Source: Trema orientale (taxonomy: Eukaryota > Streptophyta > Magnoliopsida > Rosales > Cannabaceae). Taken from it: DNA of 64,000 nucleotides. The stretch lies in NCBI GenBank assembly GCA_002914845.1, contig JXTC01000139.1, positions 332,075 through 396,074 on the forward strand. Direction: 5' to 3'. The notes below the pieces were generated by a model that was given only the letters and a program-made list of their open reading frames with translations, made no database searches and was not told where the DNA came from. Made by a program: the position numbers and the translations under genes. Position 1 is the stretch's first letter; each line of letters starts with the position of its first letter. Below, in pieces: positions 1 to 18,010 of the stretch.

Positions 1-1475
1 ACTCATGTGTCTTATTACTAAAATTATGTGATTTATTACTATTTATTGGTGTCTTATTACTAAATTGTGTTATAATCTTAATTTATACCATAAAATGGGG
101 TAAAAGTACTTATTTGCCACGACTAGTATTGCTATAGTTACCATTATACCCTCTAAAAAATAATTAAAAAAATCTTGAAAAACCACTTTACCATTACCTA
201 ATATAAAAGGTTATGAATTTTTGCTATATTAGTGAGCCCAAATATCCTTTGCCCTTTATAATACTTGTGGGACCCATGAAAAAAAAGTGAGCGCGACCAA
301 TCCCTCTGGTCTACCTATTCTACCAAACGGTACTAAATCTAAATCTGGAGCCATTAGCAACGTGAGGCCGCACATCTTTAAAGTGGGACGCCAGTGCTGA
401 CGTTTGTATTGTCTGAAAATTTGGGGACATATCAGTTGCTCGAAAAATTTTAGTGTTTACATTTAATACTCGAATGATTACGTCTTTACCCTTCTTTTTT
501 CATAATTACAATAGATCAAAGATATGTGCACATCTAGTCATCACTTTTGTTTTCTATCAATTATCTAGTACATGATCCCATCAAAATAGTGCATTATCTT
601 TTCACAATTATTGCTTAGTATGCATTACACGTTTCTCATGTCGGTTTAGTTTTATCAATTGCATCTTCATTGCAGATCCTATTATATACAGCGTGGCCCA
701 TTTTTTTGACAAACGTGTTTTTACTGAGTAATTAGATTTTCTTTTCATTAGATTTTCTTTTTGGGTTGAAACATGCTTTTGCTAGGACTGATCTGTTTGA
801 TGTATACAAAATTAATATTGACTTCCCATCCATCTACTTCGTGTTTAAAACATGTTTCTTATACACGTTAAACTATTTATCTAGTTTGACGAATTGTCAG
901 TATCCATCCTTACGCCTAATTATTATCTAGATTTATTCGACCATTTTAGCACTGCAGATTGGATAGGCCGTTCTAGAATAAGCCGACGACGACGACAAAT
1001 CATGTAGTATAAAACGATTTACAAATCTAAGAACAGTGTGGCTTTCTATATATAACCCGAAGAACGAATGTCTATAAACTAAAATTATTGGACTGTGTTA
1101 ATAAAGAATGTTATAAATAATATAGATAGAATGTAAAAACCGATTATTTTAGAGGATATTTTAAGTATTTTACCATAAATTATTTGAAAAAAATGAGGTT
1201 AAAAGAAAGAGCTATGTGGCGCCGACTCCCCCGATAACCAATTTCGGCATCAACTCTTATCACATCTATCTAATCTCTTCATTTTCTTTTCTTTATTTTC
1301 TATTTATCTCATTTTCTCTTTGTCACTTGCTTCATCATCTCTCTCCCAAATACTCACCATCTCAATTTTCGTCTTCTTCTTCATTCGGGTCTAAGCACCA
1401 CCGGACCAAACTCACATGACCCCGCTCTCTCCCTCAAGTCACCATTTGGCCATCATCATCCATCAAACCATGTAA
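1..1475. other. AT-rich intergenic DNA, no gene seen
   Basis: I see no exon with recognisable protein similarity here. A short open stretch near 1216-1419 is rich in Ser, Phe and Leu and begins at GTG. It looks like pyrimidine-rich non-coding DNA. The first 100 bases contain loosely repeated 'cttattactaaa' units. Confidence 0.5.
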
Positions 1476-1883
1476 GCAGAGGCGAAGCCAGAAGCTAATT
1501 TCAGTAGGGACATAATTTTTTTTTCACGGAAATAATCAAGATAAAAATTTTGAACTCAAATAATAATATAAGAAATAATTCAAAATTTTCATAAGGAGTC
1601 TTCTAAAAAGATGGGGCGAGAGCAAAAAAATAAGGGTGAATATTGTTTATTTCTATTTATCATCTTTGTAATATTAGACTTTTTTAATTATTTTTATTTT
1701 TTTGCACACATTACATTTGGGCTTAAAAGATATTTTTATTACAAAATAAACTATATAAGATAGGGCATAAATTTTATCTTCTTTATTTAATGGGGGGCAA
1801 AACTCAAAATATGAAAACTTTTAGTACATTAATATAAATTTTCAAAAAACCAGTAGGGGTGCCTTGACTACCTCCGCCCCTAC
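1476..1883. mobile_element. Degenerate small transposon-like block
   Basis: The left end reads GCAGAGGCGAAGCCAG. The reverse complement of the right end reads GTAGGGGCGGAGGTAG, so the ends form an imperfect terminal inverted repeat. The interior is AT-rich and non-coding. No convincing target duplication was found, so family assignment is open. Confidence 0.35.
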
Positions 1884-2085
1884 ACGTAAGGATTATATTA
1901 TAGTCGTACCTAACGAATACATAACCGTTCATCGTCATTTCTCACCACCACCAACGAGTGCTAGCCTCATAGGTCGGTGCCGAACCTCACTCGACCATTT
2001 ACTGAGAACAAAACTCCGTCCTCGTGCCCAACACTTGAGCCACCCAATTCAGATGAAAATGAAATTTTTGGAACCACAATAAATA

Positions 2086-3770
2086 TTGGGTCATTTTGGG
2101 GCTTGGGCTTATGGATAAAAAATGGCAAGAAGTGATATTTTTATAAATATTTCAAGAATATTGATATTTGTACAAATAATTTTCGAAAAATAGTACTTTT
2201 ATAATCTGAGAAAGTATTGGGCCAAAAGTGTGGTATATTAGAAATTAGGCTTCGGACTGAGTTGAGAAAAATTGATATTCTCCTAAATAATTCTAAAATA
2301 TGAAATATTTTCTTAAAAATTATATTTTTATAAATATTCAGAAAAGATGATATTTTTCCTAAATACTTTCGAAAAGTGGTACTCTTGTAACTTTCGGAAT
2401 TTAAGGCCTATTTAAAGTTCGGAGTCTCGAAACGAAGTTTTGATCTCAAAATATGATTCAATGAGGTCGAGAGATGAATTTTAACTTATAATATCGATAT
2501 GTTTCGAGGTGGCATGAATTTCGAGACCGAGACTAGTGAATAGTCTCATTTTGCGCGCCATGGGCCAGGTTTCAGGCCAGATCTCAAATCGGTCGAATTA
2601 TACGTCTAACCTAGTTATTTTGGATACTAGGAATTAGTGGTGACGTCCGTTTTCCCATTTGAGATTTCGTTGGAAAAGTGATTTTCTGAAGCAAGCTGTT
2701 TTGGTCACTAATTTGTCCACCAGACTTCCAAACGACTCACAGAAATTTATACAAACTTCTATAGTGGATTATTACACTCAATTCAGGTAGAGACTTGATT
2801 AATTGCTTTTAAATTGGTTTATCATAACTGGTTTGAATTGATTTTGATTAAATTAAATGTCGTGATTTAAATATTATGAAAAATGTGATTTGATTTAAAT
2901 TTGTTATTTTAAATGAATGAGAATCACTGCATGGTTGATTTATTAATTTGATCACAAAACGTACATATTCATAGCATATCACATACTTGTATTGTATATT
3001 GTCTCATGCAGCCGTCGGAATCATAGTATCCTATAGAACACTGGGATAACTCATGTTCATCTTATAGATGATACAGAACTCATGTATATCAAGAACCTAG
3101 GCATTACTGAATTAGACAATAGTTAGTACATTTGTGATGGACCTGTATAGTATGTACTATGTTTTGAAATATGTTTTGATATTAGTTTTTTGAATAATAT
3201 TGATTTTGTTAAATCTGTTTAAGAAATTGGTATTTGTGAAATGTTTAGAATGAGAAAAACTAATCATGCAGGAATTTGTGAAAATAAATACATTGTTTAT
3301 TATAAAAACTAGTGATCATGTCTTTACTGGGCATTAGTTCACCCCCATTCATTCCCTTTAGGTTGTATTCAGTGTGACTTGGATAAGGAGGCTTAGCTAA
3401 TGACTTTTGATACTTATTAGTATTTATTTCATTTTTGTAATTCCTACTAGACTTATGGATGTTGGACTTAAGTAGGAATTAAAATTTTATTTATGGTTAT
3501 ATAAGCTTTATTTTAAGATTAGACATAGTCTGTATAAATTATGTATACCATTGATGTGTGATCGATGTTTCGATATACAACTTTGAACAATTATTTTTAT
3601 TTCAATCTACGTTTAAAGAGTGATATATTTACTATGGGTGTACTTTTACTTAAATATTATTTAGAGGTCACTACAAATATTTATAAATTTTTAAAACTTT
3701 AAAATTAAATTTTGTATTTCCATTTTGTGAAATACCCATTCTGCCACTGACCCAGCCTCTGGTCGTAACA
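2086..3770 (+). repeat. Ty3/gypsy long terminal repeat (left boundary approximate)
   Basis: This non-coding block lies immediately before a degenerate primer-binding site (about 3777-3790, attagtatcaaaga) and a gag-like start at 3911. The segment 2340-2830 is clearly related to 63430-63880 at the other end of the window: both carry the same order of words such as 'caatgagg', 'gagatgaattt' and 'tttagtggt'. That makes it a family rather than unique DNA. The 3' edge is inferred from a CA end (GTCGTAACA) just before the primer-binding site. The 5' edge is not resolved. Confidence 0.6.
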
Positions 3771-4850
3771 GAAAAATTAGTATCAAAGATTTTGGTTTAA
3801 AATACTTTGACTGTGTCACCCATTAAACTAGATTCTTTTTTTTCTTAAAAGGATCGTGCATTAACATCATTTTACTAACACATTGGATATATCAAATATA
3901 GATTAGAAAGATGCCTCCTAGACGAAAGATAAAGAACAACCCACCTGAAGAATCACTACCACAACCTTAAGTGCCACCCGCTCTAGACTCAATAGTGATT
4001 ATTCAACAAGTATTTTGGAGACTACCCAGTTTTGGTGAACAAACACCCGAGGCTAGGCGAGCCAAAAACTTCAAGGAATTTTGTAAATTGGATCCCTTCT
4101 AACTTTTAAGGAACACGCCACCCCCCAGCTGTAATGAGATGGTTACGAGAAGTACAGAAGAAGTTTGACACATTACATGTGCCTGAAGAGTATAAAGTGA
4201 GTTTTGTTGTTTACTTACTCTAAGATGCAACAGATCAATGGTGGAACACTAGTGGAAAAACTCAAGACACGAGAAACATGGCATAGGAGCAATTTGAGGA
4301 ATTATTCGAAAGGAATTATGGCAACGAAGACCATGTGGGGGAGATACTTAATCAATACAATGCCATGTATCAAGGAAATATGAATGTTGATGAGTATTAC
4401 ACAAGGTTTCTTGAACTCTCTCAATACACTTTTGTACCATAGACTGATCCTAAATTTCAAGTAGTCCAATTTACATCACATTTGAGATGTGACATCAAGA
4501 GTAAGGTGACGGTTTTTCCAGTTACCTCTCTTATAGATGCTGTATCTGCAGCCTAAAGAGCAGAGCCTTAATTAGCTGAAGAGCAGTCAAGAAAATATAA
4601 GGCCACATATGGAGGAGGTAATAAGAAAATGAATAAGAGAAAACAAAGCCAGTAGCAGGAGCATAGGCAATAGCGATGATAAGAGTGGATCTTTTGGTGG
4701 TTCTCATTTTATACCTTATGGATATCACAACTGCGGTCAAGTGGGTCATTTTAGGAGAAACTACCCTAAGCTTATGCAAAACTTCCTATGCTCTACTAAA
4801 TGACCCATCGGGAGTCAGTCAACCTCACCAGCTTATAACGCGACGTGGAA
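3771..4850 (+). pseudogene. Ty3/gypsy gag relic with CCHC knuckle
   Basis: A start at 3911 gives a protein beginning MPPRRK, typical of plant gypsy gag polyproteins. Reading through frame changes and stops, the 4180-4520 stretch matches the retrotransposon gag core (WW near 4232, then EYYTRFLELSQY near 4390-4430). Around 4725-4760 a zinc-knuckle remnant is visible (HNCGQVGHFRRN) with its third cysteine position replaced by Tyr (NYP instead of NCP). Multiple in-frame stops and shifts rule out function. No protease or polymerase follows, because the sequence is cut off by the CACTA-like block from about 4851. Confidence 0.75.
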
Positions 4851-7487
4851 GTATCTAAACGATGTCACTTTTCTGATGACGTCATATGTCTATGATGTTA
4901 CCAGAAAAGCGACATAGTAGACCTATAATGTCACCAGAAAAGTGACATGGTAGACTTATGACGTCGCTTTTCTGGTGACACCATATGGCCTTTTAAATTT
5001 TTTCCCCATTTAATTAGGGATATGAGATCAGATCCCTCTCATTGAAACGAGATGCAAGACCCCTCATCTGTAGCTGCCGCACTTTTTCTGCCTTTATACC
5101 ATGGTTTTCAGCCATTTAAGGTATTTTGAGCCAATTAAAATCAATTTTTTCATTAGAGATTGTAAAATCTTGCATTGGGTTTTAGTATTAACCGATTATT
5201 TTTCAATTTTTTCATTAGAGATTGTAAAATCTTGCATTGGGCTTTGGTATTAACCGATTATTTTTGCAAAATTTTGATTTTTTATATTAGGTTTAAGACT
5301 TTGGATATTTGAATATTTTTCTCTATAATATGAACAATTTCTTGTTGTATATTGATATTTTTTCTCTTCAATTTGTTGAATTTGTAAGTGCTTCCTATAG
5401 ATTTAACAATTTTTGATTTTTTTTTTTGTTTTTTATATTTCGGATTTTTAGAATATTTTACCTTATATATATTTGCATGTTATTTTTTTCAGTTTATATT
5501 TCAGGTTTCTTTTTTTTTTTTTTGACAATTTACATTTCGGATTTTATATTTTTGTAATGTGTTGGTTTTGTTTCTCAAACTTAAAAGAAAAAAAAAAAGA
5601 TATGAAATTCAAAATATGTTATCGTTTCTTTGGTGCAGTTAAAATTTGGGTTGATCATTTGGTGATTTCTATAATTTTTGGCAATTTTTCAAGGTAATTG
5701 TTCTAAAATTTATTTTTATTGGTATTTATATTTATATTTTATTTTTCTATTACCTTTAATATTATTCAAAATTAAATTTTATAGTTCCTATGAGTAGGTA
5801 GATATTGTTTTTATCTTTTTTCTACTCTGGACTATAATAATGGCTTGTTTTCATTATTTGATTTATTTTTATTTTCCTAATTTTTTTCTAGTTTAAGGCA
5901 GGTGTTGAGAATTTATTAAAAAAATTTATTGGCCACAGTTAGTACAAGCTCACTGAAGATGCTTGTGATAACTTGAGGTACATTCTCAAACCAATTTTCT
6001 TAACCAAAGAAAGATATGTTTCTCTATTTATGTTTTTTTTTTTTGGGTAAACATGATGCAGAGGAAATTAGATTTTGAGAAGTTATGTGTTGCGGTGATA
6101 TAAGGATGAAATAACTGTGTATAATTTTTTATATTGATGTTATTTTGATTGTTAATTGTGAAATCAAAATTTAGTAGGACTTATATAAATAGGGGAGACT
6201 CGTACTCAATATTTTTTCAAGTTGTTAATATTATTAGATTTAGTTTATATTTGATATTTATCAGTTTTAATTTATGTTTATGTTTTATTTTTCCTATATT
6301 GATTAGAATGGATAGAAAATGGATGTCAGCAGATATATTATCTATTGATATTTTTATTGTCCTTAATAACTTATTTATGACATATGTTAATGATTGAACA
6401 ATTACGAACATTAGAAGTTACTTCTCATTTACCCCCTAAAAGAATACGTTTGGTTTCTAGATCCTTTAAACTTAGACGTACATGAGGAAATTGGCCTCAC
6501 AATGATAGAGTAAGACTGTTTTGGATTGTTAGTTATTGTTAAATACTTTTTTGATAAACTAAAAGTAATATGTGTATTCTATTTCATGGATATCAATCAA
6601 AAGGGCATTCCAACTGTATAATGACTCTAAAGGATCAAGAGTATATTGACCAAATAGTCCGGTTTATAAGCATCTCAAGATAAATATAATACAATTATCT
6701 TATTTTTCTTGACTATAGATTACTCATTTTAGCGTATTATATATGTACTATCTCTATTTCTATTAGTGTCCTGGACAACCATCAAATATAGAATGTAAAT
6801 ACAGTTCGTGAAGAATGAGTTGCTAAGCTTTTAGATTATCTCACTTGATAAGTTTATCCTTTAGCTTTTGACATATTGCTTGAGGATATCTTATAGATTA
6901 TGTGACTTGCTACCTAGCTAGGTTGATGTAGTTTTAGATTTTTTTGAAGGAGATGTAGTATTGGATTTAATTATAAGACTTTGCTATTAGGCTATTAGTA
7001 GTTTTGTTACTAGACTTACATCACACATTTTGGTACTGATATGTACGTGGATCTGATGCTGCCTGGATATTTTTTATGATGTTTGTAATTTTGTTAAAAA
7101 AAATGAAATCCAACAGGTTTGCACGAGTTTTAATTAAGAAAACCCTCTAGAAAAAATTCTTAAGTCACCAAAAAGGTGACGTAGTATGTCTACGATATCA
7201 CCAAAAAAGTGATGTGATATACATACAATGTCACCAAAAAACCACATGTTAGACATATGATATCACCAATAAAGCGACGTCGTAGGTCTACCATGTTGCT
7301 AATCTAGGACGTTGTAGATCTACGACATCACTTTTTTGGTGACGTGTATGTCTTTTACATTGCTTTTTTCGTTACGTGTAAAACCAGCACTTATTACAGC
7401 GGTCACATACACGTCTCTCACTCTGGCAGGTGACGTGATATGTAATAGACGTCACCAAAAAAGTGACACGATATTTTTGTAGTAGTG
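4851..7487. mobile_element. Non-autonomous CACTA-like transposon A
   Basis: Both flanking parts (4851-4990 and 7150-7487) hold many copies, in both orientations, of a short motif of the type 'gtcaccaaaaaagtgacgt'. Such subterminal repeat arrays are typical of CACTA elements. The right end reads gtagtagtg, the inverse of CACTAC, followed by TCG. The left CACTA terminus was not found, so that end may be truncated. The interior is AT-rich and I recognise no transposase in it. It interrupts the gypsy gag relic. Confidence 0.6.
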
Positions 7488-7525
7488 TCGATCGTGATTA
7501 TATTCTTCATTATCCACGATATGCG

Positions 7526-7793
7526 TGTAAAAATTGAGAGAGAGAAAATATTTTGGCTCAGAATTGAAATAATGAATTAGGCCACTATTCTCATTGATTA
7601 TATGGATATTTATACAAATTACAGAAGAAGATATTCCTCTAGAATATTCTAAGAGATAAGGTAACTACTCAAAATAGAAAATATAAAATACTTATAGGTA
7701 ATTCGATAATTTATATAAATAAAAAATACTCTAAAATAGATAATTAGATAAATCATAATAATAAATAATTATTATTAGGAATTATCTCTAATA
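7526..7793 (-). repeat. 3' LTR of the short LTR element
   Basis: Pairs with 8702-8977 over its full length with scattered mismatches. It starts with tgtaaaaattgagagag on the plus strand and ends ctctaata. Confidence 0.75.
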
Positions 7794-7901
7794 TACTCCT
7801 GTAAGATGGAGTAGTAATTCATCCGGGACCTGTGAAAGATGAAGGTGGAAGAAGAACTGCATCCCTTTTGTGTCTTAATTAAAAGAAATATAGCCTAAGC
7901 A

Positions 7902-7949
<48 letters not shown>

Positions 7950-8268
7950 AAATGTTAAAACTAGGACTTTTTTTTGTTTAAAATACCAAATCGTGTAAAT
8001 GATTGTTTTTTCTTTTTTTTTTTTTCTAAGACCTAAGCCTAAACGTGAAACACTGAAGGAAAAAAAAAAAAACTAACGACTTGTTTTTTTCCTTTTTCTT
8101 TTTTTTTTTTAAATATAAGACGAAAACCTAAAACCTAAATAAACATAAAAATGAATTTTTTATTTATTAGGGAGGCATTTGCTGTCACAAATTACTAGGT
8201 TTTGAGAAGGCTTTTGTTTAGAGTGATAAAGAGGTCTTTGCCATCATCTAAGAATGAGGTTTTGATAT

Positions 8269-8478
8269 TTGGATTCAAAGGCATTTGCGCAGGAATGAAC
8301 AAGGAAAAGAAAAATTGGATTCTAAAGTGTTAACCCAATGAATAGACATAAAAAATAAAATTAGTTTTGGATTCAAGGGTGTTAACCTAGGAATAGACAA
8401 AAAAAAATAAAATTAGTTTTGGATTCAATAGTGTTAACCTAGGAATTGACAAGAAAAATAAATTTGGATTCTAGGGTG
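8269..8478. repeat. Tandem repeat inside the LTR element
   Basis: About four units of 50-56 bp share the core 'tttggattcaagggtgttaa' followed by 'cctaggaatagaca' and an A-rich tract. The units diverge mostly in the A-tract length. Confidence 0.7.
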
Positions 8479-8691
8479 CAGTAAAGATGATGAGAATAAT
8501 GATTAAATCTAGTGGGAGCTAGCTTCATTCGATAGGACAAGGTGATGAAAGAAGGAAATTGATCTCTAGGTAAAATCTAAGGTTTTTGGTCAACCAGAAT
8601 AGAGGGGCGGTCGACCAGTTCTGACGGTTTTTTTTTTTTAAGAGAGAAAACAAGAGAAGAAAAACGAGAAAGACAAGGGGATGTATCGAAA

Positions 8692-8701
8692 CTTGATACC
8701 A
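8692..8701 (-). other. Primer-binding site (tRNA-Met type)
   Basis: The minus strand reads TGGTATCAAG directly next to the LTR edge at 8702. This matches the start of the usual plant initiator-Met binding site. Confidence 0.75.
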
Positions 8702-8977
8702 TGTAGAAATTGAGAGAGATTAAATATTTTGGCTCAGAATTGAAATAATAAATTGGCTCATTGTTCTCATTGATTGTATGGGTATTTATACAAGTTACAA
8801 GAGAGAATATTTCTCTAGAACATTCTAAGAGATAAGATAACTACTCAAAATACAAAATATAAAATAATCACAAGTAACTAGATAACTAAATAATTTACAT
8901 AAATAAAGAGTATTTTAAAATAGATAATTAGATAATTCATAATAATAAATCATTATTATTAGGAATTGTCTCTAATA
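8702..8977 (-). repeat. 5' LTR of the short LTR element
   Basis: Partner of 7526-7793. It is bounded by the primer-binding site on one side and the ATGCG target duplication on the other. Confidence 0.75.
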
Positions 8978-9033
8978 ATGCGTAGTTATTACACAATTGA
9001 AGTTGAACAACCATGATTGTTTTCACAACTCGA

Positions 9034-9129
9034 GAAGTTAAACGACTTTTCACAACTCAAGAAGTTGACATCTATGGAATCAGAAGTTAAACGACTTTTC
9101 ACAACTCAAGAAGTTGACTCTATGGAATC
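9034..9129. repeat. 49-bp tandem duplication
   Basis: The unit 'gaagttaaacgacttttcac' plus 'aactcaagaagttgac' and 'tctatggaatc' occurs twice in a row, almost identical. It is non-coding. Confidence 0.8.
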
Positions 9130-9318
9130 TTACTAGAGAATACGAGAGATAGGAAAGAGTCTCTTGAATTTTACATTACAGAGAATCCTAATCCTCGTAG
9201 AAAATGAAATATTATCTTTTCGCAGATTATTTTTACTAGAAAAATCTTAATCTGATAAAGTTGGACCATGCACCACTATGGGCGGCCTGCCCAATTAGTC
9301 AAAGGGCCAATGTCCAAC

Positions 9319-9715
9319 GCTGTCACTTCGACTGTTTGAGGAGAAAAAGAATGTAACACTAAAACGAGATGGTGGGGTCAGTAACATTGAGTCAATGGTG
9401 CCTTTAACAGGTAGGTTTAAGTCTTGTATGTTAAGGTTATTTACATGCCAATGTTTGTTGTAGCCAACCCTCTATTTCTGGTAACGGGACTTATGTGAGC
9501 ATTGAATACGAAGCTTCATCAATATTTGATCTGCACAATGTTTTGATCTCAATGCCTCTTCCACCGCTCTATCGGGCTCCAAAAGTCAGACAAGTTGATG
9601 ACTTGATGGTAATTGAAGGTGAGAAATTATTCTCAAGACTCTTTAGCTTGTACTTCCGATTGGTCAACATTAAATGAAAATGGATACTGTAGCGGGAATT
9701 TTTGACCTAAATCTT
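9319..9715 (+). pseudogene. Partial, rearranged copy of the delta-COP gene
   Basis: This plus-strand segment is an inverted partial copy of the coatomer delta gene at 11246-16833. It starts within the sequence of the parent exon at 13438-13748 (residues [12 protein letters not shown]). It then jumps in frame to the parent exon at 12987-13182 (ESMVPLT), keeps a shortened version of the next intron from its GTAGGT donor to a TGTTGTAG acceptor, and continues through the parent exon at 12752-12905 ([10 protein letters not shown]). The following intron is also copied, up to about 9715. Intron retention means it arose by DNA duplication and not retroposition. Within the last exon a few codons (CW) are lost, and an 8-bp tandem insertion near 9601 disrupts the end. 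It has no start and no complete longin or mu-homology domain, so it should be inactive. Confidence 0.9.
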
Positions 9716-11245
9716 GAAACTCGACGTATTGTTGTAATGGTTGGATCCCCTCATATATGTGTAATGTTTTTAACATTTCATGTGCTTTCTTTCTTGAAGC
9801 AAATGGGTCATGGTCTGAATTGATCTTCAAGGTTGAAACTCGGCTGTGATTAGAATTGGGATTTTACTTAACATTGGAAAGGAGTCTGATATTTTGTACT
9901 TGCTAATTCTAAAGCTATTTTCTAAAATATGGTAAATTAAACAAAGGTTGGTGATGGCCATCTCTATAACCTACAGTAAATTTTCTAATGAAAAAAAAGT
10001 CATTTTCAGGATATCGATACGATAAAAAACGTGGAGGTGCAGTATCTTTTCAACAATATTGGCAAAATTTCGTAGTGGTAGTAAATTTAGCTATATACTT
10101 GGTAGAAGATATTGATTTTGGTAAATTAGTTGGGTAATTATACAAAAGTTTCTTCAAGTTGAAGAATACGAGAGAAGTTAAGTGAAATATCGGTAACTTA
10201 GAACATCATAAATGTTTCTTCGTTATTATCTTTTTAATACAAACTTAAAAATGTGATATCGTCTCTACTAATTTAGTTAAAGAGGATTTCTATGACTACT
10301 TTTTTCATTTTATTTTTCACTATCCAATCTCACTGCTTATATGTGACTCCACTTAAATTTCTTCGTACTATAGAAATATTATAAAACATAATAAAGTTCT
10401 CAATGACACGGTACTATATAATGTTAATGTGTTCGGTTTCTTCTTTGAAATAGAAGAAGCTGGCAAACTGAAACCAACGATCATGCCAATCAGAGCGCCA
10501 ACAAGAAGGGAATTAGGGCCAAAATGACTTTACCAGAAATATTTTTGAATATTTCTAAATAACTTTTCTACGACTTACAACATCTGTAATCGATTATCAC
10601 AATATTTATGGCTAGAAATATGGTTTTTCTAGAATCAGCCACCTGCAAGTTGCAATTAGAAAAGTTCCCTTTTGTAAAGTACTCGTCGAAAATTTATTTT
10701 ACCTCAAAGCAGTATAGGTCCATTTCCCCCACGAGGTTTAGACACATCCACTCTAGTTTTTACAGCATCAATAACTATTTATAGATTATTCAAGCCATTT
10801 TATCATGGTTGAGGGCCATCTTGAAACAATTTTCAACCCTCGGTTATTTATGTCTTTTTCTCCAAAACACAATACTAGAATCAAATTCCCAAACAGGATA
10901 TTACCCCGATACATTGCTGCCAATAAACGAATTTGGACAAGTATCTCTAAAGACGAAGTACGTAGTGAATGCCACTTGAAAAGCCCGAGTATGAAACAAT
11001 GGTGCCAGAACTGGAAATAAACAAGGAAGTACCATAAACCAAAAAATAAGCACTTTTTTTTATCACCGAAAGAAGGGGTGAACGATACACCTCAAAAAAG
11101 ATTACTATAGCATTCTTGTACGCATCCAGATAGTTCACATTTCCAAAAACAAAATAATTGGAATCTAAAAAAGCCTCAAACAAAGATATCAAAGGACGGG
11201 AACTATAGATGAAAGTATTTAATCAACACCAAAAACAGAGAGAAC
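9716..11245. other. Intergenic DNA and 3' flank of the delta-COP gene
   Basis: AT-rich sequence. The part nearest 11245 should contain the 3' untranslated region of the coatomer gene (minus strand). I see no other gene; short open stretches at 10805-11192 on both strands have no recognisable similarity. Confidence 0.5.
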
Positions 11246-16833
<5,588 letters not shown>

Positions 16834-16899
16834 CTTGATAAGTTGAGAAATAGAAACCAAAAGGCACCAAACAGAAGCGAGCAATTTTGTATCCAGTAC
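16834..16899 (-). other. Probable 5' UTR part of the delta-COP ATG exon
   Basis: On the minus strand an acceptor-like ATGCTTTTTAG precedes GTACTGGATAC at 16899, and the exon would run to the ATG at 16831-16833. The boundary is inferred from splice-site sequence only. Confidence 0.55.
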
Positions 16900-17915
16900 C
16901 TAAAAAGCATAAATTTAGAGAACATAAGGGAGTATCATCATGCAGTCCAACCTCGCCATTCCACCGTTGACAATTATAATTTCATCTCATAAACTCACAC
17001 ATAAACACACCAATGCATGCGAAGAACATTATAGCGAAAATATTTCGAATCAGGGGCTTAACTATCGGCATGAAAAGCTCAAATATGTATTGTATTCCAT
17101 TCTACAGAACATGCCAATTTTTACACACGTGTGATCCAGTTTCATTTCCAATCCCTAGTATATCATGTCCGAGTTAATTCACAAAGACATTATAGGTCTG
17201 CTAAGAGTTGGGTTAAATCAAAAATTCGAAACCAGATCCAATTCACAAGAACTCCTTTCAAAATATCTGAAACAGAATTTTTCGCCATGATCCAAGACGA
17301 ACCATAAAGTTGTCGGTCAGTACGGATCACGTTTGGTAAACCAGTGTAGAAATCAGAATCTTAGAAACACAAACCAAAACTTTTCTAGGAAAATTCACCA
17401 CGACAACAAAGGGTCGTTAAGAGCAAGCAAAACAATGTAGACTAAACAAATCGAAACTAACAGATCTACTAAATCAAAGAAAAACCCACCTAGACATTGC
17501 TATGTACAAATCGAATTCTATGTTTTCCGAAATCAATTTGCTCCTCAGTTAATCGATTACATATTCATTGTATCCTCAATTATGCATTTGATACGAACGT
17601 ATTTTATATATATGTATATATATATATTATAATGGAAATTCAAAAAATCCCCCGAAATTGTTATTGTTCTCTACAATTTCCCGAAATGACAGAGTACAAT
17701 CAGACTCCAATGGCGTAAATTTGCAATAAGAAGCAGTGAACGAGCGAGAATTTAAATAAGAAGGAAATCAGGGTTCAGATCTTACCAAATTGAAACGAAA
17801 GGGGGAATCAAGGCAGTTTAAGAACAGATCCCTGACAGTTTACCCGGATCAACCAAACAAAAGGGACTAGATCTCCTCCATTAACGAATAGAGAGAGAGA
17901 GAGAGAGATCTGTAC

Positions 17916-18010
17916 CTGAGGGACCTTTGGTGATGAACTGAACTGATGCGAGCGACGGGGAACGATATTGGAGAGGGGTTCCTTAAGCGCTTGAGTTATA
18001 TTTGACAATA
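17916..18010 (-). other. Probable first 5' UTR exon of the delta-COP gene
   Basis: On the minus strand the stretch ending GGTCCCTCAG is followed by GTACAGATCTCTCTC, a donor-like sequence with a pyrimidine-rich start of the intron. It would be joined to the UTR/ATG exon at 16831-16899 across an intron of about 1.0 kb. Leader introns are common in plant housekeeping genes. The upstream end is a guess. Confidence 0.5.

Larger units (their letters stand above)
7526..8977 (-). mobile_element. Short non-autonomous LTR retrotransposon (SMART/TRIM-like)
   Basis: Two similar direct repeats of about 270 bp (7526-7793 and 8702-8977) flank a 908-bp interior. On the minus strand the upstream LTR ends in TTTCTACA and is followed at once by TGGTATCAAG, an initiator-Met primer-binding site. 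The whole unit is bordered by identical 5-bp duplications ATGCG at 7521-7525 and 8978-8982, so it is a complete insertion. The interior has no gag or pol; it contains homopolymer runs and a tandem repeat. The element must therefore have moved using proteins from another element. Confidence 0.8.

Noticed and set aside
1216-1419. 67-codon Ser/Phe/Leu-rich frame
   Set aside because: Starts at GTG, no ATG, no similarity; pyrimidine-rich DNA explains it.
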